This document shows, piece by piece, positions 55,054 through 64,000 of a DNA stretch of 64,000 nucleotides; within the stretch, counting starts at the first letter, position 1, and each line of letters begins with the position of its first letter. The translations under genes and the position numbers were made by a program. The notes beneath the pieces are model-generated. The model was not told where the DNA came from, made no database searches, and worked only from the letters and a program-made list of their open reading frames with translations. The DNA lies in contig NZ_JAGPNL010000002.1 in NCBI RefSeq assembly GCF_018069565.1, positions 186,001 through 250,000 of the forward strand, in the 5' to 3' direction. The stretch is from Streptomyces tagetis. Lineage in GTDB: Bacteria > Actinomycetota > Actinomycetes > Streptomycetales > Streptomycetaceae.

Positions 55054-56136
55054 TTACGCGGCGGCCGGTTCCCCCTCCTCGGCCAGCAGCCGTCTGATGT
55101 CCCGGACGGCCGCGCGGCCCGCCCGGTTGGCGCCGATGGTGCTGGCGGACGGGCCGTAGCCGACCAGGTGGACGCGGGGATCGGCGACCGCCCGGGTGCC
55201 CTCGACCCGGATTCCACCGCCCGCCTCGCGCAGCCCCAGCGGAGCCAGGTGGCCGATCACGGGCCGGAACCCGGTCGCCCACAGGATCACGTCGGCGGGC
55301 TGCTCGCGCCCGTCGTCCCACCGCACCCCGTCGGGCGTGATCCGGTCGAACATGGGCAGCCGGTCCAGCACACCGGAGTCGAGGCCGGCCCGGATCGCGT
55401 CGTTCAGGGGCAGCCCGGTCACGGACACCACGCTCCTGGGCGGCAGCCCCCGCCGTACGCGTTCCTCCACGAGCGCCACGGCGGCCCGGCCCGCCTCCTC
55501 GTCGAAGGGACCCTCACGGAAGACGGGCGGACGCCGGGTCACCCACGTGGTGGCCGCGGCGTACGGGGCGATCTCCAGGAGGTGCTGGGTGCCCGAGGCT
55601 CCCCCGCCCACCACGATCACCCGCTCTCCGGCGAACTCCTTCGGACCGGCGTACCGAGCCGTGTGGAGCTGGCGTCCGCGGAAGGTCTCCTGGCCCGGGT
55701 AGCGCGGCCAGAAGGGCCGGTCCCAGGTGCCGGTCGCGTTGATCAGAGCCCGTGCCGACCAGCTCCCGGCCGAGGTCTCCACGCGCAGCCGCCCGCCGTC
55801 GCCCTCGCGCACCGAGCGGACGCGCACGGGGCGGCGCACCCGTAGTCCGAAGGCCCGCTCGTAGTCGGCGAAGTAGCCGGCGACGACCTCCGAGGACGGC
55901 CGCTGCGGGTCCGCCCCCGTCAGCTCCATGCCCGGCAGGGCGTGCATGCCGTGCACCTTGCCGTACGTCAGTGACGGCCAGCGGAACTGCCAGGCGCCGC
56001 CGGGGGCGGGGGAACCGTCGAGCACCACGAAGTCGCGCTCCGGCTCGTAACCGCCGCGCCGCAGGTGGAAGGCGGCCGACAGTCCGGCCTGACCGGCGCC
56101 GATGACGACGACCTCGACTTCGCGCGGGATGTCCAT
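55054..56136 (-). CDS. Flavin-containing monooxygenase / pyridine nucleotide oxidoreductase
   Basis: 360 residues. VVVIGAGQAGLSAAFHL binds FAD, VIVVGGGASGTQHLLEIA binds NADPH, and ILWATGFRPVIGHL is the C-terminal ATG motif. It resembles the FMO/CzcO group. The long open frame extends upstream, but MDIPREVEVVVIGAG at ATG 56136 is the natural start. Substrate unknown. Convergent with the mltG-like gene. Confidence 0.9.
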   Translation of the reverse strand: MDIPREVEVVVIGAGQAGLSAAFHLRRGGYEPERDFVVLDGSPAPGGAWQFRWPSLTYGKVHGMHALPGMELTGADPQRPSSEVVAGYFADYERAFGLRVRRPVRVRSVREGDGGRLRVETSAGSWSARALINATGTWDRPFWPRYPGQETFRGRQLHTARYAGPKEFAGERVIVVGGGASGTQHLLEIAPYAAATTWVTRRPPVFREGPFDEEAGRAAVALVEERVRRGLPPRSVVSVTGLPLNDAIRAGLDSGVLDRLPMFDRITPDGVRWDDGREQPADVILWATGFRPVIGHLAPLGLREAGGGIRVEGTRAVADPRVHLVGYGPSASTIGANRAGRAAVRDIRRLLAEEGEPAAA

Positions 56137-56629
56137 GTCCGGATCAACGGCGCGGGGCGCTCCGATCTTCCCGGCCCCGTGGTGTGCGGTGCGGGGGTAC
56201 GGGCCCCGCGCGGTGCGTGCGCGTCGCGCCGTCGGCGGGCCGGGTCCTCCGCCGGCCGGAGTGCGGCACCTCGCGGGTCGGGGCAGGACGGCGACGCGCC
56301 GAGACGCCGGCCCTCGTGCGGCTGCGCGCACGCCGCGGGCACGCCCCGCCACGCCGGGGCCCCGCCGTACGACCGGCACGGGCATGCCGCGACACACGCG
56401 CCGCGCCGGAGGTCCGGCACACGGCCGACACGCCGGAGCGCGACACACCGACGGAGCAGCGGACCGACCCGCGACACGCCGACAGAACCCCGCCCGACAC
56501 GCCGTCCTCTCGCCATACGGACACCCGCCCGCGTGTCGCCACGCCGACACGCCGGGCGGGCGAGCCGCGCCGCCGCCCCACCGGGTCCGCGCACCGCCCC
56601 CGGTCCGTGACGTGCGTCAGGATGGGGGC
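56137..56629. other. Divergent intergenic region with scattered GACACGCCG repeats
   Basis: 493 bp between the monooxygenase and YjbQ genes. The decamer CGACACGCCG occurs four times between about 56425 and 56555, with near matches (GCGACACACCG) nearby. No gene is supported; open frames here are repetitive and lack ribosome sites. Confidence 0.6.
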
Positions 56630-57052
56630 ATGTCCGATGCCTTCACCACCCGAGTCCTGAACCTCGCCACCGGGTCCGCGGAGCGGGTCGCCGACCTCAC
56701 CCGCGCGTGCGAGTCCTTCCTCCGCGAGGTGGCGGCCGGCCGCGACGGTCTCCTCAACGTCTTCGTCCCGCACGCCACGGCCGGGATCGCGATCATCGAG
56801 ACCGGCGCGGGAAGCGACGACGACCTGCTGGCCGCCCTGCACACCCTGCTTCCGGCCGACGACCGCTGGCAGCACCGGCACGGCAGCCCCGGCCACGGGC
56901 GCGACCACGTCCTGCCCGCCTTCGTCCCGCCGCACGCGACGCTGCCCGTGGTGGGCGGACGGCTGGAACTGGGCACCTGGCAGTCGGTGTGCCTGGTGGA
57001 CACCAACAAGGACAACCCCGAGCGCCGGGTCCGTCTCAGCTTCCTCGGCTGA
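56630..57052 (+). CDS. YjbQ/UPF0047 family protein
   Basis: 140 residues. LLNVFVPHATAGIAIIETGAGSDDDLLAAL, HGSPGHGRDHVLPAFVPPHATLPVVGG and LGTWQSVCLVDTN are the conserved blocks of UPF0047/YjbQ, a compact family with a surface His/Glu/Asp site; weak thiamine-phosphate synthase activity was reported for the E. coli member. GGATGGGGG precedes the ATG. Confidence 0.93.
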   Translation: MSDAFTTRVLNLATGSAERVADLTRACESFLREVAAGRDGLLNVFVPHATAGIAIIETGAGSDDDLLAALHTLLPADDRWQHRHGSPGHGRDHVLPAFVPPHATLPVVGGRLELGTWQSVCLVDTNKDNPERRVRLSFLG

Positions 57053-57135
57053 ACCGGCGGGGGAGAGCGCGGACGAGCCCGATCGGCCCGCATGCTCCCG
57101 GCCGACCTGTCCGAGGCGCCTGCTAGAACCCCGGT

Positions 57136-57546
57136 ATGACATACAGGTTCACCGCTCGTGTGGTCGCGGCCGAGGCCGATGAGGACGACGACCTGATGCA
57201 GGCCGGTGTCGCCTAGGACCGGTCCGGTGACGGCTTCATGCTGCTGTTCATGAGCGGTGCCGGCGAGCCGTGCGGCCAGGACGTGTCGCTCGGCCAGGAC
57301 ACCCACTGCCTGGTCACCCAGGATCAGGGCACGGCCTACGGATGTGTGCGGGAGGTCGTGCTGTCGGGCAGGCTGCTCACCGTGCGGCTGGACCCCGCCG
57401 CGCTGGAGGCCCTGGGACTGGAGGACGCCGAGGTCGAGGCGGTACTCGACGTACCGGACGAGGACATCGGGCGGCTGCGCGACGTGCTCGCCAGGGTGTT
57501 CGCCCACGGCCGGGAGAGCGCGCGGCCTCGCCTCGTCGGGCTGTAG
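57136..57546 (+). pseudogene. Imm10-like immunity gene interrupted by an amber codon
   Basis: ATG 57136 opens MTYRFTARVVAAEADEDDDL and MQAGVA, then TAG at 57214-57216, and the same frame continues DRSGDGFMLLFMSGAGEP, HCLVTQDQGTAYGCVREVV and LRDVLARVF to 57546. The two parts together (about 136 codons) have the length and pattern of Imm10 polymorphic-toxin immunity proteins. The second part could restart at ATG 57238, giving a 102-residue protein that lacks the first strand. No toxin gene is adjacent. Confidence 0.7.
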
Positions 57547-57749
57547 CCCCGCGTCCCCGTGCCGCACGGCCACGGAGCGCGCGGCGCCGTGCCCGGTCCC
57601 CGGTCCGGCCGCGCGATGCCGCGGCGGACGGCGGGCGGGGCCCGCACCAAGGGGGCCGAACGACCGGACCCGGACGGGAGGCTCCGTCTAAAATGACGCC
57701 CCGGACGGCTCGCCGGTCGGGCCGGGGGAGTGGGCCTGGGGGGAGTCAC

Positions 57750-60700
57750 ATGGGCCTGTCGCTTGAGGAGTTGACGGAGCTGCGGATTCCGCCGGCGGAG
57801 CTGACCGAGCGGGTCCTCGGGCCGGTGCGGGACCGGGCGGCGGCCGGGCCGCCCGACGGGCTCGGAACCGAGGAACGCCAGCTCTGGTACGCGATGGTGG
57901 GCGCCGTCTGCGCACGCCTCGGCGACCTCGACAGTTCCGTCCACCACTACGCCGCCGCCGTGACCGAGTTGGACGCGGAACCGGCCGGGCACCCCGACCG
58001 GCTCGACGCGCTGTTCCGGCTCGGCGCGGCCCTGCACTCGCGGTTCCTCGAACGAGGCGACCCGGACGACGCCCGGCAGTCGCTGGACAGGCTGGGCGAG
58101 GTGCTGGACGGGGCCGAACCGGGTTTCTGGCCCCGGCTGATGACCGCCGGCAACCTCGGCCGGTGCCTGCTGGACCGGTACGCCGCCGACGGGGACGCCA
58201 CGGACCTGCGCGCGGCACGCGACCTGCTGGAGGCCGAGCTGACCGTGGCCGGGGAGCCGCCCGCCGCGCCGGAGGATGCAGACCCCGACGAGTTGCACAC
58301 CTGGGTCTTCGCCCTCGAAGTCCTCGCCGAATGCCTCCGGGAACAGGCCGAACGCGCCCACGACCACGAGCTGCTGACCCGCTCCCTCGGCCGCGCGGAG
58401 GACGCCCTCGGCCTCGCCGGGGACCTGCCCGAGTTCCGCGCGGGGCCCGAGAAGGCGCTCGCCCGCACCCTGTTCGTCCGTGCCCTGTGGACGAAGTCGG
58501 CCGACGACCTCGACGAGGTGATCCGCCTGCTCGACCCGGGGATGCCGGCCGCCCCCATGGAGAACCCGGCCGCCCGTGCGGTGAACCTGGGCCTGGCCCA
58601 CTTCGAGCGGTACCGGATGCTCGGCGACCGCGCCGACCTCACCGGGGCCCGTACGGCGCTGGAGCGCGCGGTGGCCGAACTGCCGCCCGCCTCCGCGGCG
58701 AGGGCGGGCGCGGCCGTCGACCTCGCCGTCGTGCTGCGCGAGACCGCGCCCGGCGTTCCCGACGGACCGGCGCTCCTCGACCGGGCCGTCCGCCTCACCC
58801 AGGAGGCCACCGCCGCGCTGCCACCCGGGTCCGCGCTGTCGCTCACCGCGGTGGCCGCCGGTGCCGAGGCCAGGGTCGCCCGCCAGGAGACGGGCGGCGT
58901 GGCCGACGGCGCCGCCGAACTCCGGGAAGCCTGCCGGGCGATGGAGGCGGCGGCCCCGTACCTCCCACCCGGCGGCGGACAACTCGTCGCCTCCTTCCGG
59001 GACGCCTGGGGCAGCGCCCTCGTCCGCCTCGCGGCCCTCACCTCGGACCCGGCCGCCCTGGACCTCGCCGTCTCCCAGCTCACCCGCGCCCTCGACGAAC
59101 CGGGCGGGCTCCCGGACCGGCCGCGCACCACGGCGAACCTCGCCGGCGGACTCTACGAACGCTTCCTCGCCCGTGGCCGGATGAGTGACCTCGACCAGGC
59201 GGTCGGCCTGTGGCGCGAGTCGGCGGACACGCGCCCGCCCCGCTCCCCGCACCGCGTCCGCACGCTCAACGGCCTGGGCGTGGCACTCCACCAGCGGTAC
59301 GACCGGCGCGGGCGGCCCGGCGACCTGGACGAGGCCGTGGCCCGGCTGACCACGGCGGCCGGTCTCCCGGCGGACGACACGGAACGCGCCGCCGTCCTGA
59401 CCAACCTCGGCCACGCCCACCAGGCACGCTACGAGGCGACCGACGATCCCGGAGACCTGGACCGGGCCGTCACGGCACACCGAGAGGCCCTGGACCTGCT
59501 GCCACCGGGCGCCGGACACTCCACCGAGGCCCACCTCGGGCTGGCCCTGTCGCTGGGCGCGCGCGGCGAGCGCGACGGCTCGGTCGCGGTGCTCGACGAC
59601 GCCGCGCGCCACGCGGAGCGAGCGCGCGGGCAGGCGGGCCCGGAGTCCCGCGCCCGCGTGTCCTGCCTCTTCGCGCTGGCCGGACTCGCCCGGGTGCGAC
59701 ACGCCGTGGGCGGTGCGCCGCACGACCTGCGGAGGGCCGACACGCACTACCGCGCGGGCTACGAGGCCGCCCGGCAGCGGTACCCGGCCGCCGCGGCGGA
59801 GGGCGCCATGGAGTGGGGGCGGTGGCAGGCGCGGCTCGGGCGGTTCACCGAGGCCGTGGCCACGCTCGACCTGGCGGAACGGGCCGTACGGCATCTCGTG
59901 GACGAGCAGGGCCCGCGGGCGGCCAAGGAGAGCTGGCTGCGCACCTCGCGCGGTCTGCCCGCCGCCACTGCCCTGGCCGCGTGGCGTTCCGGTGACCCGC
60001 GCGGTGCCGTGGTCCGGCTCGAACGCACCCGGGCGCTGCTGCTGGCGGAACAACTGCGCGGCGACACCCCCGTCTCCACGGGACCTGACTCCGCCACAGG
60101 CGCCCTCCCGGCGGCGGGGACGGTGCTGTACCTCGTACCGGGTCCCGGGGGCGGTGTGGCGTTCACCGTCGAGGGCGGCAGCGTGCGGGCGACGGCGCTC
60201 GACGGGCTCGACGAGGACACGGTCGCCGGGTGGCGTGACACCGAGTGGGCCGACGAGGAGCACCTCGGCCGGTTCGCCCGGTGGGCGTGGCGCGACGTCC
60301 TGGCCGGGGTGCTGCCCCCGGCCGGAACGCCGGTCACGCTGGTCCCGGTCGGTGAACTGGTGCACCTCCCCTGGCAGGTGGCCCGTACCGACGCCCCGCC
60401 CCCGGACGGCTTCCTGCTCGACGGACACGCCGTGGCGTTCGCCCCCGCGCTCAACGTGCTGGCCCCGGACGGCCCCGCGCGGTCGGGACGTTACCTGGGG
60501 GTGGCCGTCGGCCGGGGCACGGGCCTGCGCGACCTCACCTGCGCGGAACGGGAGGTGCGCGGGGCGTCCCGCCGGTTCGCTCAGTCGCTGGTCCTCGTGG
60601 ACGAGGACGCCACGCCCGGACGCGTGCTGGAGTGGCTCGCGGGCGGCGGCGTCGCCCACTTCGCGTGTCACGCGGAGACGGACCCCGCCGACCCCCTCGC

Positions 60701-61223
60701 CTCCGCCCTCGTCCTCGGCGGCGGCGCCCGGCTGACCGTACGGGACCTGCTGGACGTGCGCGCCGATCTCGACCTGGTGCTCCTCTCCGCGTGCGCCACG
60801 TCGGTGGCCGGACACGAACTGCCCGACGAGGTCGTGGGACTCCCCGGCACGCTGATCGGCGCCGGCGCGCGGGGAGTCGTCTCCGCCGCCTGGCCGGTGG
60901 ACGACCTGGCCGCCTGCCTGATGATGACCGACTTCGTGGACCGGTGGGCGGACGGCACCGATCCCGCGGAGGCGCTCAGGGCCGCGCAGACGGGGCTCCG
61001 CGACCTGCCGCCCGCCCAGCTCGCCCGCCGCCTGCGCACCCTGCGCGGCCCGCTCACCGCGTCCGCCGCGCCGGAACGCACCCCGCCGCCCGGACCCCGG
61101 CGGCCCTACGAGGCGCTCGGCGACTGGGGCGCGTTCACCTACACCGGTCGCGCCGGAGCCGACGCCGTACCGGGGCCGCTGCCACCGGACCCGTCCGCCG
61201 ACCGAAACGGAGACCTGCCATGA
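57750..61223 (+). CDS. TPR-repeat protein with C-terminal CHAT caspase-like protease
   Basis: 1157 residues. Residues ~40-780 are alpha-helical tetratricopeptide-like repeats (for example LDALFRLGAALHSRFLERGDPDDARQSL, LNGLGVALHQRYDRRGRPGDLDEAV). From ~880 a CHAT domain follows: VTLVPVGELVHLPWQVA, LGVAVGRGTGLRDL, VAHFACHAETDPADPLAS with His974, LVLLSACATSV with Cys1015, and GARGVVSAAWPVDD. His and Cys form the expected protease dyad. Such proteins sense a trigger through the repeats and cleave partner proteins. GGGGGGAG precedes the ATG. The stop overlaps the next ATG. Confidence 0.9.
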   Translation: MGLSLEELTELRIPPAELTERVLGPVRDRAAAGPPDGLGTEERQLWYAMVGAVCARLGDLDSSVHHYAAAVTELDAEPAGHPDRLDALFRLGAALHSRFLERGDPDDARQSLDRLGEVLDGAEPGFWPRLMTAGNLGRCLLDRYAADGDATDLRAARDLLEAELTVAGEPPAAPEDADPDELHTWVFALEVLAECLREQAERAHDHELLTRSLGRAEDALGLAGDLPEFRAGPEKALARTLFVRALWTKSADDLDEVIRLLDPGMPAAPMENPAARAVNLGLAHFERYRMLGDRADLTGARTALERAVAELPPASAARAGAAVDLAVVLRETAPGVPDGPALLDRAVRLTQEATAALPPGSALSLTAVAAGAEARVARQETGGVADGAAELREACRAMEAAAPYLPPGGGQLVASFRDAWGSALVRLAALTSDPAALDLAVSQLTRALDEPGGLPDRPRTTANLAGGLYERFLARGRMSDLDQAVGLWRESADTRPPRSPHRVRTLNGLGVALHQRYDRRGRPGDLDEAVARLTTAAGLPADDTERAAVLTNLGHAHQARYEATDDPGDLDRAVTAHREALDLLPPGAGHSTEAHLGLALSLGARGERDGSVAVLDDAARHAERARGQAGPESRARVSCLFALAGLARVRHAVGGAPHDLRRADTHYRAGYEAARQRYPAAAAEGAMEWGRWQARLGRFTEAVATLDLAERAVRHLVDEQGPRAAKESWLRTSRGLPAATALAAWRSGDPRGAVVRLERTRALLLAEQLRGDTPVSTGPDSATGALPAAGTVLYLVPGPGGGVAFTVEGGSVRATALDGLDEDTVAGWRDTEWADEEHLGRFARWAWRDVLAGVLPPAGTPVTLVPVGELVHLPWQVARTDAPPPDGFLLDGHAVAFAPALNVLAPDGPARSGRYLGVAVGRGTGLRDLTCAEREVRGASRRFAQSLVLVDEDATPGRVLEWLAGGGVAHFACHAETDPADPLASALVLGGGARLTVRDLLDVRADLDLVLLSACATSVAGHELPDEVVGLPGTLIGAGARGVVSAAWPVDDLAACLMMTDFVDRWADGTDPAEALRAAQTGLRDLPPAQLARRLRTLRGPLTASAAPERTPPPGPRRPYEALGDWGAFTYTGRAGADAVPGPLPPDPSADRNGDLP

Positions 61224-61564
61224 CCACCTCCGAACCGCTCGCCTACCGGCGCGGCACCGACCCCGAGTACGGCAGGCTGGCCGCCGAGACCTTCGTCCTG
61301 GAGGACTTCGGGTCCGCGCTGGTGCTCTCCGGGCCGTGCCCGCGCTGCGGACGTCCCATGGAGTTCCCGGTGGTCGGCCGCCTGTTCCGGGGCGAGGACC
61401 CCGGCCCGGCGGCCCCCGCGCCGCCGGAGCCGGACACCGCGCGGGGCCGGGCGGTCGTCATGTACTGCACCGTCGAGGACGTGCGCTACGAGGGCGGCCC
61501 CGAGGACGCGCCGGGCTGCGGCGCCTACTGGAGCGTCACCGTGCTGGACGGGGCGGGCGGATGA
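61220..61564 (+). CDS. Small putative zinc-binding protein in the CHAT operon
   Basis: 114 residues. CPRCGRPMEFPV is a CxxC knuckle and later Cys residues (MYCTVEDV, PGCGAYW) could complete a zinc site. The N-terminal part (GTDPEYGRLAAETFVLEDFGS) is unremarkable. No family was recognised. ATG overlaps the CHAT gene stop and its own stop overlaps the next ATG, so it belongs to the same operon. It could be an adaptor or the protease target. Confidence 0.75.
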   Translation: MTTSEPLAYRRGTDPEYGRLAAETFVLEDFGSALVLSGPCPRCGRPMEFPVVGRLFRGEDPGPAAPAPPEPDTARGRAVVMYCTVEDVRYEGGPEDAPGCGAYWSVTVLDGAGG

Positions 61565-62238
61565 GCACCGGCGGCACGGTCCGGCCCGGCGGCGCCGGCC
61601 GGCTGCTGCCGGGCCCCGCGCCCACCCCCGCCCAGGTGCGGCAGGCCCAGTCCGTGCAGCGGGCACTCGCCCGTGAACTCGGCCGGGTCCGCGAGGTGGC
61701 CCTGGCCTGGCGCAACGGACTCGGCGCCATCCTCGCCGGACTGATCGGATTCAGCCTCGTCAAAGGGCGCGCGGACGTGGGGCAGATCGCGTCGGCCTGG
61801 GGCGTCACCGCGGGCCTCCTGCTGCTCGGGGCCCTCGCCGCCGGGGCGGTCGGCGCGCTCGGCCTGCTCCGCGCCGCGCACGGCCGCCCCTACGCCGGCC
61901 GGGCCGCCGACACGGGCGCCGGACGGCCCCTCTCCGTGGAGGAACACGACGAGGCGCTGTCCAGCGCGCGGTCCCTGCGCGACGGCATCGCCCTGACCTG
62001 CCTGTGCACGGCGCTGCTGGTGGCCGCGGTCGGGGTGACCTGGTACGCGCCGCCGAAGGACCCGCCCGGCCTGCTGGTCCGGCAGGGCGGCACGACCCTG
62101 TGCGGAGAGGTGGTGTCGACCGCCCGGGGGTCCGTCGTCCTCAAGGTGGACGGGGTGCGGACCACCGTCCCCCTCGCCCGCGCCGACTCCGTCACCCCGG
62201 TCGCCTCCTGCCCGGCCCCACCGGGCGGCGCGGACTGA
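61561..62238 (+). CDS. Membrane protein in the CHAT operon
   Basis: 225 residues with three hydrophobic segments (about 53-68, 78-100 and 140-160), a cytoplasmic N-terminal helix rich in Arg/Gln and a C-terminal extracytoplasmic-looking beta domain (LLVRQGGTTLCGEVV, VVLKVDGVRTTVPLARAD). No family recognised. Strict ATGA overlap with the upstream gene. A membrane effector activated by proteolysis is one possibility and a membrane anchor another; neither is shown by the sequence. Confidence 0.75.
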   Translation: MSTGGTVRPGGAGRLLPGPAPTPAQVRQAQSVQRALARELGRVREVALAWRNGLGAILAGLIGFSLVKGRADVGQIASAWGVTAGLLLLGALAAGAVGALGLLRAAHGRPYAGRAADTGAGRPLSVEEHDEALSSARSLRDGIALTCLCTALLVAAVGVTWYAPPKDPPGLLVRQGGTTLCGEVVSTARGSVVLKVDGVRTTVPLARADSVTPVASCPAPPGGAD

Positions 62239-62304
62239 CGGAGGCGGGTGAACGCGGGGCCGCCCACCCGCACGCGGGCCGCCCGCGCGACACCCGCGCC
62301 CCCG

Positions 62305-63831
62305 TCAGGCATCCGCGCCGCCCTCCCGCCGGGACTCCCGCCGCCGGCCCCGTACCGCACCGGCCAGTCGCCGCAGCCCCGGCGCCGCCAGCATCAGGGC
62401 GATCACCGCGTACACGGTCACCGCGAACGGCGTGTTCACCAGGCCCGTGACAGCGCCGTCGCTGATCTGGAGCGCGCGCCGCATCTGCTGCTCCGCGTTC
62501 GGGCCGAGAACGACACCGATGACCGCCGGCAGGACCGGCAGCCCGTAGCGGCGCATCCCGAAGCCGATCAGGCCGATGACGAGCAGGATCACCAGATCGA
62601 TCGGCTCGCCGCCGACCGCGTACGCCCCGATCGCGGCGAAGAACATGATCCCGGCGTACAGGTACGGCCGCGGGATGCGCAGCAGCTTCGCCCACACCGG
62701 GGCCAGCGGCAGATTCAGCGCGAGCAGCAGCACCATGCCGACGAACAGGGACGCGATCAGGCCCCAGACCAGCTCGGGTTCCCGGTCGAACAGCAGGGGG
62801 CCGGGCTGGATGCCGTACTGCTGGAAGGCGGCCAGCATCACCGCCGCGACCGCCGTCGTCGGCAGCCCCAGCGTCAGCATCGACACCAGGGTGCCCGCCG
62901 CCGAGGCCGAGGCCGCCGACTCCGGTCCCGCCACGCCCTCGATGGCGCCCTTGCCCCACTCGTCCTTGTGCCGGGACAGACGCTTCTCGGTGACGTACGA
63001 CAGGAAGGTGGGGATCTCCGCGCCGCCGGCCGGGATCGCGCCGAACGGGAAGCCGATGAAGGGCCCGCGCAGCCACGGCTTCCAGGTCCGGCGCACATCG
63101 CCGCGCCCCAGCCAGGGGCGGCCCACCGGGATCGGATCGGCCGGCCGGCGCCGCAGGTGGGCCGCGACCCACAGCGCCTCGCCGATGGCGAAGAGACCGA
63201 CGGCCACGATCACCACGTCGACGCCGTCGGCGAGTTGCAGCGCGCCGAAGGTCAGCCGCTGCTGGCCGGTCATCTGGTCCAGCCCCACCAGGCCGATGGT
63301 CAGCCCGATCAGCAGCGAGGCGAGCCCTCTGATCCGGGAGGAGCCCAGCACGGAGGTGACCGCGATGAACGCCAGCACCATGATGGCGAAGTAGTCCGGC
63401 GCCCCGATGTCCACCGCCAGGTGCGCGACCGTCGGCGCCAGCGCCACCAGCAGGATGGTGCCGACCATGCCGCCCGTGAAGTGGCCGATGGCCGCCGCCG
63501 CGAGAGCCTGCGCGCCCCGCCCGGCCTTGGCCATGGGATGGCCTTCCATGGCGGCGACCACGGCGGCGCTCTCGCCGGGCGTGTTGAGCAGGATGGAGGT
63601 GGTCGAACCGCCGAACATCGCGCCGTAGTAGATGCCGGCGAACATGATGAACGCGGCGACCGGGTCCAGCCCGTACGTCACCGGCAGGAGCAGGGCGACC
63701 GCCATCGCCGGGCCGATGCCGGGAAGGACGCCGATGGCCGTGCCGAGCAGCACGCCGACGGCCGCCCACAGGACGTTGACGGGGGTGAGGGCCGTTCCGA
63801 AGCCGTTGAGGAGCGAGTCGAGGGCGTTCAT
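62305..63831 (-). CDS. TctA-type tripartite tricarboxylate transporter, large permease
   Basis: 508 residues, about twelve membrane segments. [28 protein letters not shown] start ([20 protein letters not shown]), [43 protein letters not shown] and [16 protein letters not shown] are hallmark TctA sequences. The system imports citrate-like acids with a TctC binding protein, not seen in the window. The start is one base after the TctB stop, giving a tctB-tctA operon on the minus strand. Confidence 0.94.
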   Translation of the reverse strand: MNALDSLLNGFGTALTPVNVLWAAVGVLLGTAIGVLPGIGPAMAVALLLPVTYGLDPVAAFIMFAGIYYGAMFGGSTTSILLNTPGESAAVVAAMEGHPMAKAGRGAQALAAAAIGHFTGGMVGTILLVALAPTVAHLAVDIGAPDYFAIMVLAFIAVTSVLGSSRIRGLASLLIGLTIGLVGLDQMTGQQRLTFGALQLADGVDVVIVAVGLFAIGEALWVAAHLRRRPADPIPVGRPWLGRGDVRRTWKPWLRGPFIGFPFGAIPAGGAEIPTFLSYVTEKRLSRHKDEWGKGAIEGVAGPESAASASAAGTLVSMLTLGLPTTAVAAVMLAAFQQYGIQPGPLLFDREPELVWGLIASLFVGMVLLLALNLPLAPVWAKLLRIPRPYLYAGIMFFAAIGAYAVGGEPIDLVILLVIGLIGFGMRRYGLPVLPAVIGVVLGPNAEQQMRRALQISDGAVTGLVNTPFAVTVYAVIALMLAAPGLRRLAGAVRGRRRESRREGGADA

Positions 63832-63832
63832 C

Positions 63833-64000
63833 TCACACCACTCCCATCAGCGGGCCGCCGGGCAGCGGCACCCCGAGCAGCTTGTCGAAGGCGGCGTACG
63901 TGCCCAGGGACAGCACCGCGGCGATCAGCGGATCACGGTCGGTGCGCCGGCTGCCGAGGGCGTAGGCGGCGCCCCAGAACAGCAGGGCTCCCGCGACGGG
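63833..64000 (-). CDS. TctB-type small permease subunit, C-terminal end only
   Basis: The last 55 codons of a minus-strand gene entering from the right edge: [36 protein letters not shown] and [13 protein letters not shown], the typical last helix and end of TctB. The TGA is separated from the tctA ATG by one base. Confidence 0.85.
   Translation of the reverse strand, partial: PVAGALLFWGAAYALGSRRTDRDPLIAAVLSLGTYAAFDKLLGVPLPGGPLMGVV

Noticed and set aside
57336..60815. A 1159-codon minus-strand open frame opposite the CHAT gene
   Set aside because: Composition is Gly/Arg/Val-rich without domains; the plus strand carries the TPR and CHAT motifs.

Overview
The window is chromosomal DNA from a Streptomyces or close relative. 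The DNA is very GC-rich with strong third-position GC bias, GTG starts and GTGA/ATGA gene overlaps are common, and the families present are actinomycete ones (DUF6397, DUF5709, a conservon-type GTPase with a Roadblock protein, a ROK-regulated xylose locus, rare TTA codons). No rRNA, tRNA or origin was seen.

Layout. (1) About 1-14.65 kb is a biosynthetic region. It starts with a LanM-type lanthionine synthetase running off the left edge and two small LuxR-type regulators. These are followed by an S51 peptidase, a PPTase and an MbtH protein on the minus strand. Divergent from them is a compact plus-strand operon: small LanB-like enzyme, stand-alone NRPS adenylation domain, fold-type II PLP enzyme, carrier protein, second small LanB-like enzyme. 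No condensation domain, thioesterase or convincing precursor peptide was found. Pairing two small LanB/PEARL-like enzymes with a dedicated A domain and carrier protein is the most unusual feature of the window. (2) 14.7-16.1 kb holds a PD-(D/E)XK-like protein, a cysteine-free bL32 paralogue behind a probable Zur box, and a small secreted protein. (3) 16.1-23.4 kb is a decaying accessory patch: an aldehyde dehydrogenase 3'-end remnant, an orphan type I-E-like CRISPR array (5 repeats, 4 spacers), an IS5-type transposase relic, a gutted P450 followed by TetR, ferredoxin and ferredoxin reductase, an intact P450, a broken SDR and an intact SDR.

(4) 23.7-37.6 kb is mainly core metabolism: aldehyde dehydrogenase with its GAF-type regulator, a Tat-exported amidase, xylR-like/xylB/xylA, a Nudix hydrolase, a choloylglycine-hydrolase-family enzyme, a DUF2236 protein and a methyltransferase. 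(5) 37.9-46.1 kb has a conservon-type GTPase and a Roadblock protein split by a PPOX flavoprotein, DUF6397, acyl-CoA thioesterase II, a DUF3516 helicase, a YdjM-like membrane protein, bL31 type B and DUF5709. (6) 46.7-54.0 kb has an asymmetric heterodimeric ABC exporter, an L,D-transpeptidase-like lipoprotein and a MarR regulator divergent from a second ABC exporter. (7) 54.1-64 kb has an MltG-like protein, a flavin monooxygenase, a YjbQ protein, an Imm10-like gene broken by an amber codon, a three-gene TPR-CHAT protease operon that looks like a conflict system, and a TctA permease with the end of TctB.

Most long open frames antisense to these genes are GC-bias shadows and are omitted.
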